NCBI GenBank assembly: GCA_029262915.1
Contig: JAJCYN010000429.1
Location: 1 to 5,530 of the forward strand
Direction: 5' to 3'
Source of the DNA: Flavobacteriales bacterium
GTDB taxonomy: Bacteria > Bacteroidota > Bacteroidia > Flavobacteriales_E > Vicingaceae
Length of the DNA: 5,530 nucleotides
The position numbers and the translations under genes were made by a program. Below, piece after piece: positions 1 through 5,023 of this stretch. The notes beneath the pieces were generated by a model, which ran no database searches, was not told where the DNA came from, and worked only from the letters and a program-made list of their open reading frames with translations. The first letter of the stretch is position 1. The number at the start of each line of letters is the position of its first letter.

Positions 1-323
1 ACTACATCCAAATCAGAAGAACTAGCTGTTTTCACATCAATTACAGAAAGTAAAAAGAAAAAAATAACACTTAAAACAATGTACAAACGAATTGGAGGAA
101 CAAAATTAACCCGCTTTCCTTCCATATATTCTTTGCTAAGCAAGCCGGGCTTTAGCAGTAAATATTTTAGCGTTAAAACTAATTTAGAGTCTACATTGAA
201 AAAATCATCAATGAAAGCACTTAGAATATGTTTCAAATTAAGTTTCTCAATATTTTTCTGTCCACAATTAGAACAAAAATTTTCTTGTCCATTTAAAGCT
301 TCATTGCAATTTTTACAGTTCAT
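1..323 (-). CDS. DUF3667 family zinc-ribbon membrane protein, partial (C-terminus beyond the window)
   Basis: Reading the minus strand from the ATG at 323-321 gives 107 residues, open at the window edge. Residues 3-6 (CKNC) and 17-20 (CSNC, followed by GQK) form a two-knuckle zinc ribbon. Next come the hallmarks of DUF3667: a helical stretch rich in F and D (ISAF-like, then FIDDFFNVDS), a T-L-K-Y-L-L-L-K-P-G-like segment, and Y-M-E-G-K-R followed by P-P-I-R-L-Y leading into a first hydrophobic segment (about residues 79-92). The family is common in Bacteroidota and has no established biochemical role. It is an inner-membrane protein with a cytoplasmic zinc ribbon by prediction. It is divergent from the DUF3127 gene, with about 120 bp between the starts. 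The window holds a second family member at 4214-4972 in the opposite direction. Family assignment is confident; function is unknown. Confidence 0.85.
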   Translation of the reverse strand, partial: MNCKNCNEALNGQENFCSNCGQKNIEKLNLKHILSAFIDDFFNVDSKLVLTLKYLLLKPGLLSKEYMEGKRVNFVPPIRLYIVLSVIFFFLLSVIDVKTASSSDLDV

Positions 324-412
324 CTTATACAATAATATTGAATATTACACTCACAAACAATTTTGTTTATAAGTTTTAAAATCAAAAATGACTTAAAACA
401 ACCCGAAATAAT

Positions 413-420
413 TAAATTTG
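413..420 (+). promoter_or_regulatory. Possible -7 promoter box (TAAATTTG)
   Basis: TAAATTTG matches the Bacteroidota housekeeping -7 consensus TAnnTTTG and ends 23 nt before the ATG at 444, which would leave a short leader. No convincing TTTG -33 box lies about 20 nt upstream, so this is only a weak candidate in AT-rich DNA. Confidence 0.25.
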
Positions 421-443
421 TTTCCCAATTAAAAAAGAGAATT

Positions 444-803
444 ATGAGTTTATCAGTAAAAGGAAGAATTACCAATATATTAGAAGTAGAAAGCGGAACA
501 AGTAAAGCCGGAAAAGAATGGAAAAAGCAAGGTTTTGTAATAGATACAGGAGCACAATACAACCCTTCGGTTTGCTTTAGTTTATTTGGTGATGATAAAA
601 TAAATATGCTTAGAGATTTTGGTACTGGACAAGAAGTTGAAGTTGCTTTTAATATTTCTTCAAGAGATTTTAACGGCAAATGGTATCATAACATTGACGC
701 TTGGAAAATTACCGCAGCAGGTCAGGCTACCCCTACTGGAAACAGTGCCCCCGCTCCTGCAATTGATGATGCACCTGCAGAAGATGATGATTTGCCCTTC
801 TAG
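444..803 (+). CDS. DUF3127 OB-fold protein with SSB-like acidic tail
   Basis: A 119-residue protein. Residues 1-90 match the DUF3127 pattern: V-K-G-R-I-T near the start, W-K-K-Q-G-F-V-I-D at 26-34, C-F-S-L-F-G-D at 44-50, and V-A-F-N-I-S-S-R-D-F-N-G-K-W-Y at 67-81. The latter strand pattern is typical of single-stranded-DNA-binding OB folds. A low-complexity P/A linker (about 94-109) leads to an acidic tail ending DDDLPF, nearly the same as the tip of bacterial SSB proteins (DDDIPF in E. coli) that recruits DNA-repair and replication partners. The reading frame is open upstream to 363, but the ATG at 444 is preferred because it is preceded by AAAAGAGA and begins the conserved domain directly. 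The likely role is ssDNA or nucleic-acid binding in the cytoplasm. This is inferred from fold and tail; DUF3127 itself is uncharacterised. It is probably a single-gene transcript. Confidence 0.85.
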   Translation: MSLSVKGRITNILEVESGTSKAGKEWKKQGFVIDTGAQYNPSVCFSLFGDDKINMLRDFGTGQEVEVAFNISSRDFNGKWYHNIDAWKITAAGQATPTGNSAPAPAIDDAPAEDDDLPF

Positions 804-845
804 GAGCATTTTGTTTTTATTGGCTTAATAATTGCGTCCTTTATT

Positions 846-868
846 GTCACCCTGAACTTGTTGAAGGG
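846..868. repeat. Copy of the recurrent GTCACCCTGAACTTGT-type intergenic repeat
   Basis: The segment reads GTCACCCTGAACTTGTTGAA followed by GGG. It is an AT-shifted version of a short repeat (GTCACCCTGAGCTTGTCGAA and variants) that I recall as very frequent between genes in Bacteroidota genomes. It can form only a weak imperfect hairpin here (CCCT with AGGG, plus a few inner pairs). Its function is unknown. The identification is from memory and not from a search. Confidence 0.55.
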
Positions 869-881
869 GCTGTTTTTTTTT
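850..881 (+). terminator. Possible terminator after the DUF3127 gene
   Basis: An imperfect stem with CCCT (850-853) pairing AGGG (865-868) is followed by CTG and nine T residues (873-881). It lies 46 nt past the stop of the DUF3127 gene and has the layout of an intrinsic terminator. The stem is short and mismatched, so efficiency is doubtful. Confidence 0.35.
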
Positions 882-952
882 AAAAAAATCTTTGACTGTA
901 CTTTGATAAACTTAGTGTAGCAAAGAAGTAAATTTAAACTTAACAATAACAG

Positions 953-1459
953 ATGAAGCACAGTTTAGTTATATTCATATTGGGTTTGAGTTTACTTGGA
1001 ATAAATTCGAATGCAGCAAATATTAAACTTCTAGGAGATACCATCATCCCTTCTAAACATAAGTTTATTAGTGACGTTGTTTATGTGCCAAAAACACTAA
1101 ATACTGTAAAATTGATTACTGAATTTATGGACTACTTAAAAGCTGGTAAACGAACTATGGGCTTTTTACATAAAGATGAATTAGCCATGATTGAAGAGAA
1201 AAAATTGGTTGAAAAACGCTTGTTTTTTGATTCTTACAAAGTTGTGTCTGTTGGCAAACGGATGGCAATAATTAAAGTTTATACCGTAAGAGGAGCCTCC
1301 CTAATTTGCAAACAGTTAATGTTACGTTATTACCCAAGTATGCACGGTTTTTATTACTTAGTACCGGGGAAAGTGCAAACTTTTGAAAAAAAAATGGGGG
1401 ACATCACCCTAAAAACAGTTTACCTCAACACTTGGTCTTCAGAAAGTAGGTGTAATTAA
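953..1459 (+). CDS. Unrecognised secreted protein, 168 residues
   Basis: I do not recognise a family. The protein starts with a clear signal peptide: MKH, a hydrophobic core (residues 4-17), and a cleavage site probably after the N-S-N-A-A stretch at 19-22. There is no lipobox cysteine, so the product is likely periplasmic or released. The mature part of about 146 residues is basic, with many K and R residues, and appears mixed alpha/beta. A helix near 50-65 is followed by K/E-rich residues (74-90), then alternating hydrophobic residues from 95 to 112 (VVSVGKRMAIIKVYTV) suggesting strands. Two cysteines in the mature part (C119 and C167) could form a disulfide. The ATG at 953 is preceded by an A-rich leader without a clear ribosome binding site. 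The stop codon overlaps the first base pairs of the 21-bp direct repeat that opens the accessory block downstream. Confident as a gene; function unknown. Confidence 0.75.
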   Translation: MKHSLVIFILGLSLLGINSNAANIKLLGDTIIPSKHKFISDVVYVPKTLNTVKLITEFMDYLKAGKRTMGFLHKDELAMIEEKKLVEKRLFFDSYKVVSVGKRMAIIKVYTVRGASLICKQLMLRYYPSMHGFYYLVPGKVQTFEKKMGDITLKTVYLNTWSSESRCN

Positions 1460-1478
1460 AATCTATTGATTAAATTTG
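1458..1478 (+). repeat. Left copy of 21-bp perfect direct repeat
   Basis: The copy contains AATCTATTGATTAAATTTG preceded by two more A residues, and it is identical to 4189-4209. Similarity continues slightly to the left (GTAATTAAAA here, GTATTAAAAAA at the other copy). It begins inside the stop codon of the 168-residue gene and brackets the three-gene block together with the right copy. An exact 21-mer is unlikely by chance in 5.5 kb, even with this base composition. Confidence 0.8.
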
Positions 1479-1483
1479 AGATA

Positions 1484-1533
1484 AACACATATTACGGATA
1501 TGTTGCATTAATGCAACATATCTAGTTGTTGGC
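1484..1533 (+). repeat. attC-like inverted-repeat element A (degenerate left end)
   Basis: The element runs from AAC at 1484-1486 to GTTGGC at 1528-1533. Its centre is a perfect 26-bp palindrome at 1497-1522 (GATATGTTGCATT and its complement). The right end, TAGTTGTTGGC, matches the GTT(A/G)GC ends of the elements upstream of the next two genes. The left end lacks the AGCTAACAA motif seen in those two, so only the AAC triplet pairs with GTT. It lies 31 nt before the ATG of the beta-propeller gene. It may equally be read as a plain hairpin or terminator for the gene on its left, although no T-run follows. Confidence 0.5.
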
Positions 1534-1564
1534 TGCAATTGCTTGCAAAAAAATAAAATTAATT

Positions 1565-2800
1565 ATGAAATTAAATCCATTTATTATTGTCACACTAAGT
1601 TTGTTATTTGCGTGTTCTGAAAACAATACAGATACAACAGAAATGAATACAAACAATGCTGAAATTAACACAACAAGTGTAGCAGAAAAAACATCTTTCT
1701 TTATGCCTAATCATCAAACCTCTCCAATAGTTAAAAACGGTATGGTATATTTTGGGAGTTGGAAAACAACTTTTTGTAGTTTTGGAGAAGGAACAGGCCA
1801 TCTCTTTGCTGTTGATGTTCAAACAAAAAAGGAAATATGGCGATTTAAACCCAAATATGATGTAGGTTCTACACCAGTTTTTTTAAATGGAACGCTCTAT
1901 TTTGGAAATGGTGAATTAATTAATTTCGGAAGCAAGCCTGTCGGTGAAAAAGGGGTGTTTTATGCGTTAAATAGTAAAACAGGTGAAGAAAAGTGGAAGT
2001 TTGAAACCAATGGAGGCATCAATTTGAAACCAGCCATTGATGGCAACATCATTTATTTTGGTTGTCATAACGGTTATCTCTATGCTTTAGATCTTGATAC
2101 TGGAGAGGAAAAATGGAAATATAAAACAGGAGGTCCCATTGTGTCTTCACCTATTATTGCTGATGGTGTGATTTATTTGGGTAGTGATGACGGATACCTC
2201 CACGCCATTGACATAAAAACAAGAGAAATGAAGTGGAAATTTCATACTGACTCCAATAATAAGTTAGATTTCTTAGGAGGTGTTTTAACCCCTGGTATCT
2301 CAGAAAGTATAGTTTATGCAATAAGGCACGCAGGTAATTATCTATATGCAATAGATAAAAAAACCGGAAAAGAAATGTGGAAATATCCTGCCGAAGGAGA
2401 AACAATTCCAACCACCACTTCTGGAGGATTTCAACATTCTCCTGCTGTATCTTACAACAACATGGTTTATATTAAGGTACACGATAATGCTCTAATAGCA
2501 TTGGATGAAAAAACGGGGAAACAATTATGGAAAATAATACCTGATGGTGGCAGTATGCATAATTCATATCCATATATTGATAACAATACCATTTACATTG
2601 TAAATTTAGAAAGTATCTATCTCTATTCTTTTAATGCTAAAACAGGTAAAAAGAATTGGCAATTTAAAAATGAAGGACGCATTTTCAGCACTCCCGTTGT
2701 TTCCAATAATTTGATTTTTATGAACAGTCTAAGTGGACATTTATACGCAGTTAATATACAAACAGGAAAACTGGATTTTGAATTTGTACCTGAACACTGA
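1565..2800 (+). CDS. Outer-membrane-type lipoprotein with eight PQQ-like beta-propeller repeats
   Basis: A 411-residue protein. Residues 1-17 are a lipoprotein signal peptide with lipobox L-F-A-C (acylated C17), followed by an N/T/E-rich linker to about residue 43. The rest is made of PQQ-type (BamB-like) propeller repeats, each with the pattern A-x-D-x-x-T-G-x-x-x-W-x-F/Y. The marker tryptophans are at W92, W144, W184, W224, W272, W322 and W365, with F405 replacing the eighth. Eight repeats fit a closed eight-bladed propeller. Such domains act as protein-interaction scaffolds or, with further residues, as quinoprotein enzymes. No dehydrogenase catalytic signature is evident, so binding is the safer guess. 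It differs from BamB in its long linker and lack of bam context. The frame is open to a TTG at 1526, but the ATG at 1565 starts the signal peptide. It lies downstream of element A and upstream of element B, as the first gene of the block. Confidence 0.9.
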   Translation: MKLNPFIIVTLSLLFACSENNTDTTEMNTNNAEINTTSVAEKTSFFMPNHQTSPIVKNGMVYFGSWKTTFCSFGEGTGHLFAVDVQTKKEIWRFKPKYDVGSTPVFLNGTLYFGNGELINFGSKPVGEKGVFYALNSKTGEEKWKFETNGGINLKPAIDGNIIYFGCHNGYLYALDLDTGEEKWKYKTGGPIVSSPIIADGVIYLGSDDGYLHAIDIKTREMKWKFHTDSNNKLDFLGGVLTPGISESIVYAIRHAGNYLYAIDKKTGKEMWKYPAEGETIPTTTSGGFQHSPAVSYNNMVYIKVHDNALIALDEKTGKQLWKIIPDGGSMHNSYPYIDNNTIYIVNLESIYLYSFNAKTGKKNWQFKNEGRIFSTPVVSNNLIFMNSLSGHLYAVNIQTGKLDFEFVPEH

Positions 2801-2828
2801 ATTACGACTGGAAAATGCGAACAAAAGC

Positions 2829-2906
2829 AGCTAACAAAGTATAAAAATAATGCTAAATTAGTTGCTTAATCAAGCGTGCTCTTTTGTTACAAGAGTTACG
2901 TTAGCT
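2829..2906 (+). repeat. attC-like inverted-repeat element B
   Basis: The outer arms AGCTAAC (2829-2835) and GTTAGCT (2900-2906) are perfectly complementary over 7 bp. The left arm continues as AAAGTATAA, sharing 15 of 16 positions with the start of element C. The interior can form two smaller hairpins: GCTT/AAGC at 2864-2875 and CTCTT/AAGAG at 2879-2895. The size (78 bp) and the AAC...GTT architecture match integron attC sites. The element begins 28 nt after the propeller gene stop and ends 18 nt before the next ATG. Confidence 0.6.
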
Positions 2907-2924
2907 CAAGGAAAACAAAAAAGA

Positions 2925-3419
2925 ATGAAAAAAACATTGATACTACTAGTTGGAATTTTAATTATTTCCTGCAATGAAAGTAATAAGGAAAACCAAAATA
3001 AGAATGAAGAGTCAACAAATTTGATGGAAAAGTCTGAGAATTTTGACTGGCTATTGGGACAATGGAAAAGATTGAACGAGGAGGAAGGGAAAGAAACATT
3101 TGAAAACTGGGATAAGATTAGTGAAAGTGAATATTCAGGAATTGGTTTTACAATGCAGGAAGGTGATACAATAAAGCAAGAAAAAATACAATTGAACAAA
3201 GTAGATGGAGATTGGAATTTGTCTGTAAAAGTTCCTGAAGAATCTGAATCGATAACTTTTAAAATGATACAATACGGTAAAAATGAATTTATCTGTGAGA
3301 ATAATGAGATTGACTTTCCCAACAAAATAAAATATTGGAAAAATGGCGATAAAATAAATGCCTCTGTGTCTAATGCCGAAATGGAAATTCCGTTTGAATT
3401 TGAAAAATTAAATAAATAG
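2925..3419 (+). CDS. DUF6265-like lipoprotein
   Basis: A 164-residue protein. Residues 1-16 form a lipoprotein signal peptide (MKKTLILLVG core, lipobox I-I-S-C with C16), followed by an N/E/K-rich linker to about residue 37. The domain then starts with F-D-W-L-L-G-Q-W-K-R (40-49) and E-N-W-D-K-I-S-E-S-E-Y-S-G-I-G-F (60-75). It continues with E-K-I-Q-L (86-90), F-I-C-E-N-N-E-I-D-F-P-N-K-I-K-Y-W (122-138) and I-P-F-E-F-E-K at the end. This pattern is what I know as DUF6265, a small beta-rich domain seen in exported proteins of Bacteroidota and Proteobacteria. The W-L-x-G-x-W motif recalls lipocalin-like barrels that bind small hydrophobic molecules, but no ligand is known. The frame is open back to a TTG at 2862, inside element B; the ATG at 2925 begins the signal peptide. 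Localisation is the cell envelope. Confidence 0.85.
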   Translation: MKKTLILLVGILIISCNESNKENQNKNEESTNLMEKSENFDWLLGQWKRLNEEEGKETFENWDKISESEYSGIGFTMQEGDTIKQEKIQLNKVDGDWNLSVKVPEESESITFKMIQYGKNEFICENNEIDFPNKIKYWKNGDKINASVSNAEMEIPFEFEKLNK

Positions 3420-3428
3420 AATATCAGT

Positions 3429-3487
3429 AGCTAACAATGTATAAGTGGTATTAAAACAACCACTTATACTGAGTCGATACGTTGGCA
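3429..3487 (+). repeat. attC-like inverted-repeat element C
   Basis: The outer arms GCTAAC (3430-3435) and GTTGGC (3481-3486) pair over 6 positions with one G-T pair. An inner perfect 11-bp stem joins GTATAAGTGGT (3439-3449) to ACCACTTATAC (3459-3469) around a 9-nt loop. The arms are separated by unequal unpaired spacers (3 nt left, 11 nt right), as in attC-type folded sites where an unpaired spacer and asymmetry give polarity. The start AGCTAACAATGTATAA is nearly identical to that of element B. It begins 9 nt after the stop of the DUF6265-like gene and ends 16 nt before the next ATG. There is no T-run, so a simple terminator is less likely. Confidence 0.65.
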
Positions 3488-3503
3488 AATATTAAATAGA
3501 GTA

Positions 3504-4058
3504 ATGGAAAAAATATACACTTTTGTTTTATGCATAGCAAGCTGTATAAGTCTCATTGCTCAAGAAGATTCGAACTATTTTATCACAACTACCAATGGTG
3601 AACACTACCTTATACATGGAACTTCTTTTTTAATAAATACCCCTGAAAATGCTTGTTACGAATACATAGAAGGCAGCAGTTTGGCTGTTGGGGAGAAATT
3701 TATAATTATACATGTACGCGATGAAATGGAAAATGATAGAGGGGTCATTATTTTTGACAAAAAGGGGAAGCAAATTAATTACGATGTTGTGCAAAATGAG
3801 AGAAAAAAGCACTACAAACCTTATAATTGCTGCGTTAATGTACAAGAGCTAAATGGAATACTCTATTTCTGGGACATTATAGAACCTTTTGAAGATGGCA
3901 AGAATTATGATTGTTATTATGATTCTCAAACGGATGCTTCAATGTATTTGATTCCACGTTATTATATTTTTGAACCTGAAACAGGAAGTGTCGAAACAAA
4001 AATCTTAAAAAATAAGTGTACAATACTAATACAAGATGGGAAAATAATTTGTGATTAG
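3504..4058 (+). CDS. Unrecognised secreted protein with six mature cysteines, 184 residues
   Basis: I do not recognise a family. The protein begins with a signal peptide, MEKIYTFVLCIASCISLIAQ, with likely cleavage after A19 or Q20, as is common in Bacteroidota. An I-A-S-C at 11-14 resembles a lipobox but would leave an unusually short signal, so a soluble secreted or periplasmic product is preferred. The mature part has alternating hydrophobic stretches such as K-F-I-I-I-H-V (65-71) and G-V-I-I-F-D-K-K-G-K (80-89), suggesting beta strands with propeller-like hairpins. A Y-N-C-C-V-N segment (107-112) contains adjacent cysteines. Other cysteines are C51, C137, C172 and C183, so disulfides are possible in the periplasm. 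The sequence is aromatic-rich and acidic around 120-150. It is the third gene of the block, 16 nt after element C, and is followed by 155 bp without a gene. Confident as a gene; no function proposed. Confidence 0.75.
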   Translation: MEKIYTFVLCIASCISLIAQEDSNYFITTTNGEHYLIHGTSFLINTPENACYEYIEGSSLAVGEKFIIIHVRDEMENDRGVIIFDKKGKQINYDVVQNERKKHYKPYNCCVNVQELNGILYFWDIIEPFEDGKNYDCYYDSQTDASMYLIPRYYIFEPETGSVETKILKNKCTILIQDGKIICD

Positions 4059-4076
4059 CTTATCAAATTTTATATC

Positions 4077-4111
4077 CATAACACTTTTTTGATTCCTCAA
4101 GGTCAGTTAGC
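4077..4111 (+). repeat. Possible degenerate attC-like element D
   Basis: CATAAC (4077-4082) and GTTAGC (4106-4111) pair over the TAAC/GTTA core, with a small TTGA/TCAA hairpin (4090-4100) between them. The right core is identical to that of element B, and the site would close the third cassette. The element is short, lacks the AGCTAACAA motif and could be chance. The remaining 4112-4188 holds nothing I can identify. Confidence 0.25.
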
Positions 4112-4188
4112 GTTAAGATAATTTGGTAGTCAATAAATATTAACGAATTAAATAGAACACCATATAGTTAACCCAGATTTCGTATTAA

Positions 4189-4209
4189 AAAATCTATTGA
4201 TTAAATTTG
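4189..4209 (+). repeat. Right copy of 21-bp perfect direct repeat
   Basis: Identical to 1458-1478 and ending 4 nt before the ATG of the complete DUF3667 gene. With the left copy it brackets the 2.7-kb segment holding three exported-protein genes. Its 3' end TAAATTTG matches a Bacteroidota -7 box, with TTTC 20 nt upstream, but transcription would then start at or after the ATG, so promoter function would require a leaderless message. Confidence 0.8.
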
Positions 4210-4213
4210 GTTG

Positions 4214-4972
4214 ATGGAAAGCACTACTTGCCGCAATTGCGGTGATTCAACTATTAAAAAATTTTGTCCTAGCTGTGGCGAGCAAAAGTACAAACGCATT
4301 CTTATGAAGGATGTCTTAGGTGATTTTCTATCTAACCTATTGGCTCTTGAAGGACCAATACTTCGAACAATCAAAGACCTTACTTTACGCCCAGGTATAA
4401 TGATTAATGATTACCTCCAGGGAAAGCGTAAAGTTTATTACAAACCATTCCAGTATTACATATTAGCAACAACTGTTTATTTTCTTTTCTTTTATGCATG
4501 GGGAGATGAGATCTTAGTTATGTTTTCTGATATTGGTGCAGATGCAAATACTACTGGTACAGCTGCACAGATAAGCACCTTTCAACAAGAAATGAATGAA
4601 TTTCAGAGTAAAAACATGCGGCTCTTTACTTTTTTTCAAATACCTATGTATTCATGGCTCATATGGTTATTTTTTAGACGAAAAAGTGGACATTCTTTTA
4701 CAGAAACTTTTGTAGCGAGCCTTTACATTCTTGCTCAAATGTTGTTATTTGGAATCATTTCTACATCGTTTGAGTTTTTTCATACTGGGGTATCGTTAGT
4801 ATTAAATGCTATTTTCATGTTTATATATCTCCCATGGGTACTAATACAACTTTATTGTGAAGGTGTACTCAAAACCATTCTTAAATCATTTACTATTATT
4901 GCATTAGTTTTTATTCTCTATGGATTATTAATGGCTGTTATCTCTGTTGTATGGATTATCCTCTTAAGGTAA
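4214..4972 (+). CDS. DUF3667 family zinc-ribbon membrane protein
   Basis: A 252-residue complete protein. An N-terminal zinc ribbon has C6-R-N-C9 and C18-P-S-C21 followed by G-E-Q-K. It is followed by the DUF3667 signature: E-G-P-I-L-R-T-I-K-D-L-T-L-R-P-G (46-61), then D-Y-L-Q-G-K-R-K-V-Y-Y-K-P-F-Q-Y-Y (66-82). Hydrophobic segments suitable for membrane crossing lie at about 81-96, 137-154, 167-188, 192-214 and 223-250. The first two are separated by a polar loop (98-136, rich in T, Q, N) that probably faces outside. The family role is unknown; a membrane protein with a cytoplasmic metal-binding head is the inference. A TTG at 4211 directly precedes the ATG at 4214, which is taken as the start. 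No ribosome binding site is evident; the right direct repeat ends 4 nt upstream. The partial DUF3667 gene at the left edge is more distant in sequence and on the other strand, so the two are paralogues and not a recent duplication. Confidence 0.9.
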   Translation: MESTTCRNCGDSTIKKFCPSCGEQKYKRILMKDVLGDFLSNLLALEGPILRTIKDLTLRPGIMINDYLQGKRKVYYKPFQYYILATTVYFLFFYAWGDEILVMFSDIGADANTTGTAAQISTFQQEMNEFQSKNMRLFTFFQIPMYSWLIWLFFRRKSGHSFTETFVASLYILAQMLLFGIISTSFEFFHTGVSLVLNAIFMFIYLPWVLIQLYCEGVLKTILKSFTIIALVFILYGLLMAVISVVWIILLR

Positions 4973-5023
4973 TAAAATAGTCTAAAGTTTACTTTTAACA
5001 ATGATAAAAAATACTTAAACAAA

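Noticed and set aside
79..372. Plus-strand frame of 97 codons at the left edge
   Set aside because: It lies antisense to the DUF3667 gene, whose minus-strand reading gives the zinc ribbon and family signature. The plus-strand translation shows no domain.
320..679. Minus-strand frame of 119 codons over the DUF3127 gene
   Set aside because: It is antisense to a gene with clear family features, and the product looks like a random shadow.
1526..1564. TTG start extending the beta-propeller protein by 13 residues
   Set aside because: The extension would place charged residues before the signal peptide and would begin inside the GTTGGC end of element A. The ATG at 1565 gives a standard lipoprotein signal.
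1565..2800. Beta-propeller gene as BamB or as a PQQ-dependent dehydrogenase
   Set aside because: There is no bam gene context, the N-terminal linker is long, and no dehydrogenase active-site pattern is visible, so only the fold is claimed.
2820..2888. 8-bp complement AACAAAAG (2820-2827) with CTTTTGTT (2881-2888)
   Set aside because: The left part lies outside the AGCTAAC end of element B and would compete with the symmetric outer arms. It is most likely chance in AT-rich sequence.
2862..2924. TTG start extending the DUF6265-like protein by 21 residues
   Set aside because: It starts inside element B and buries the signal peptide; the ATG at 2925 begins it correctly.
2906..3325. Minus-strand frame of 139 codons over the DUF6265-like gene
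   Set aside because: The S/F/L-rich product mirrors the K/E/N-rich coding strand, where a lipoprotein signal and domain are seen.
1484..3487. The three elements as a CRISPR array or transposon ends
   Set aside because: There are no regular spacers, the elements are separated by whole genes, and there is no transposase gene.
4178..4209. Promoter formed by TTTC and TAAATTTG in the right direct repeat
   Set aside because: The predicted start would fall at or after the DUF3667 ATG at 4214, and the left copy of the repeat has no matching -33 box. A leaderless message cannot be excluded.
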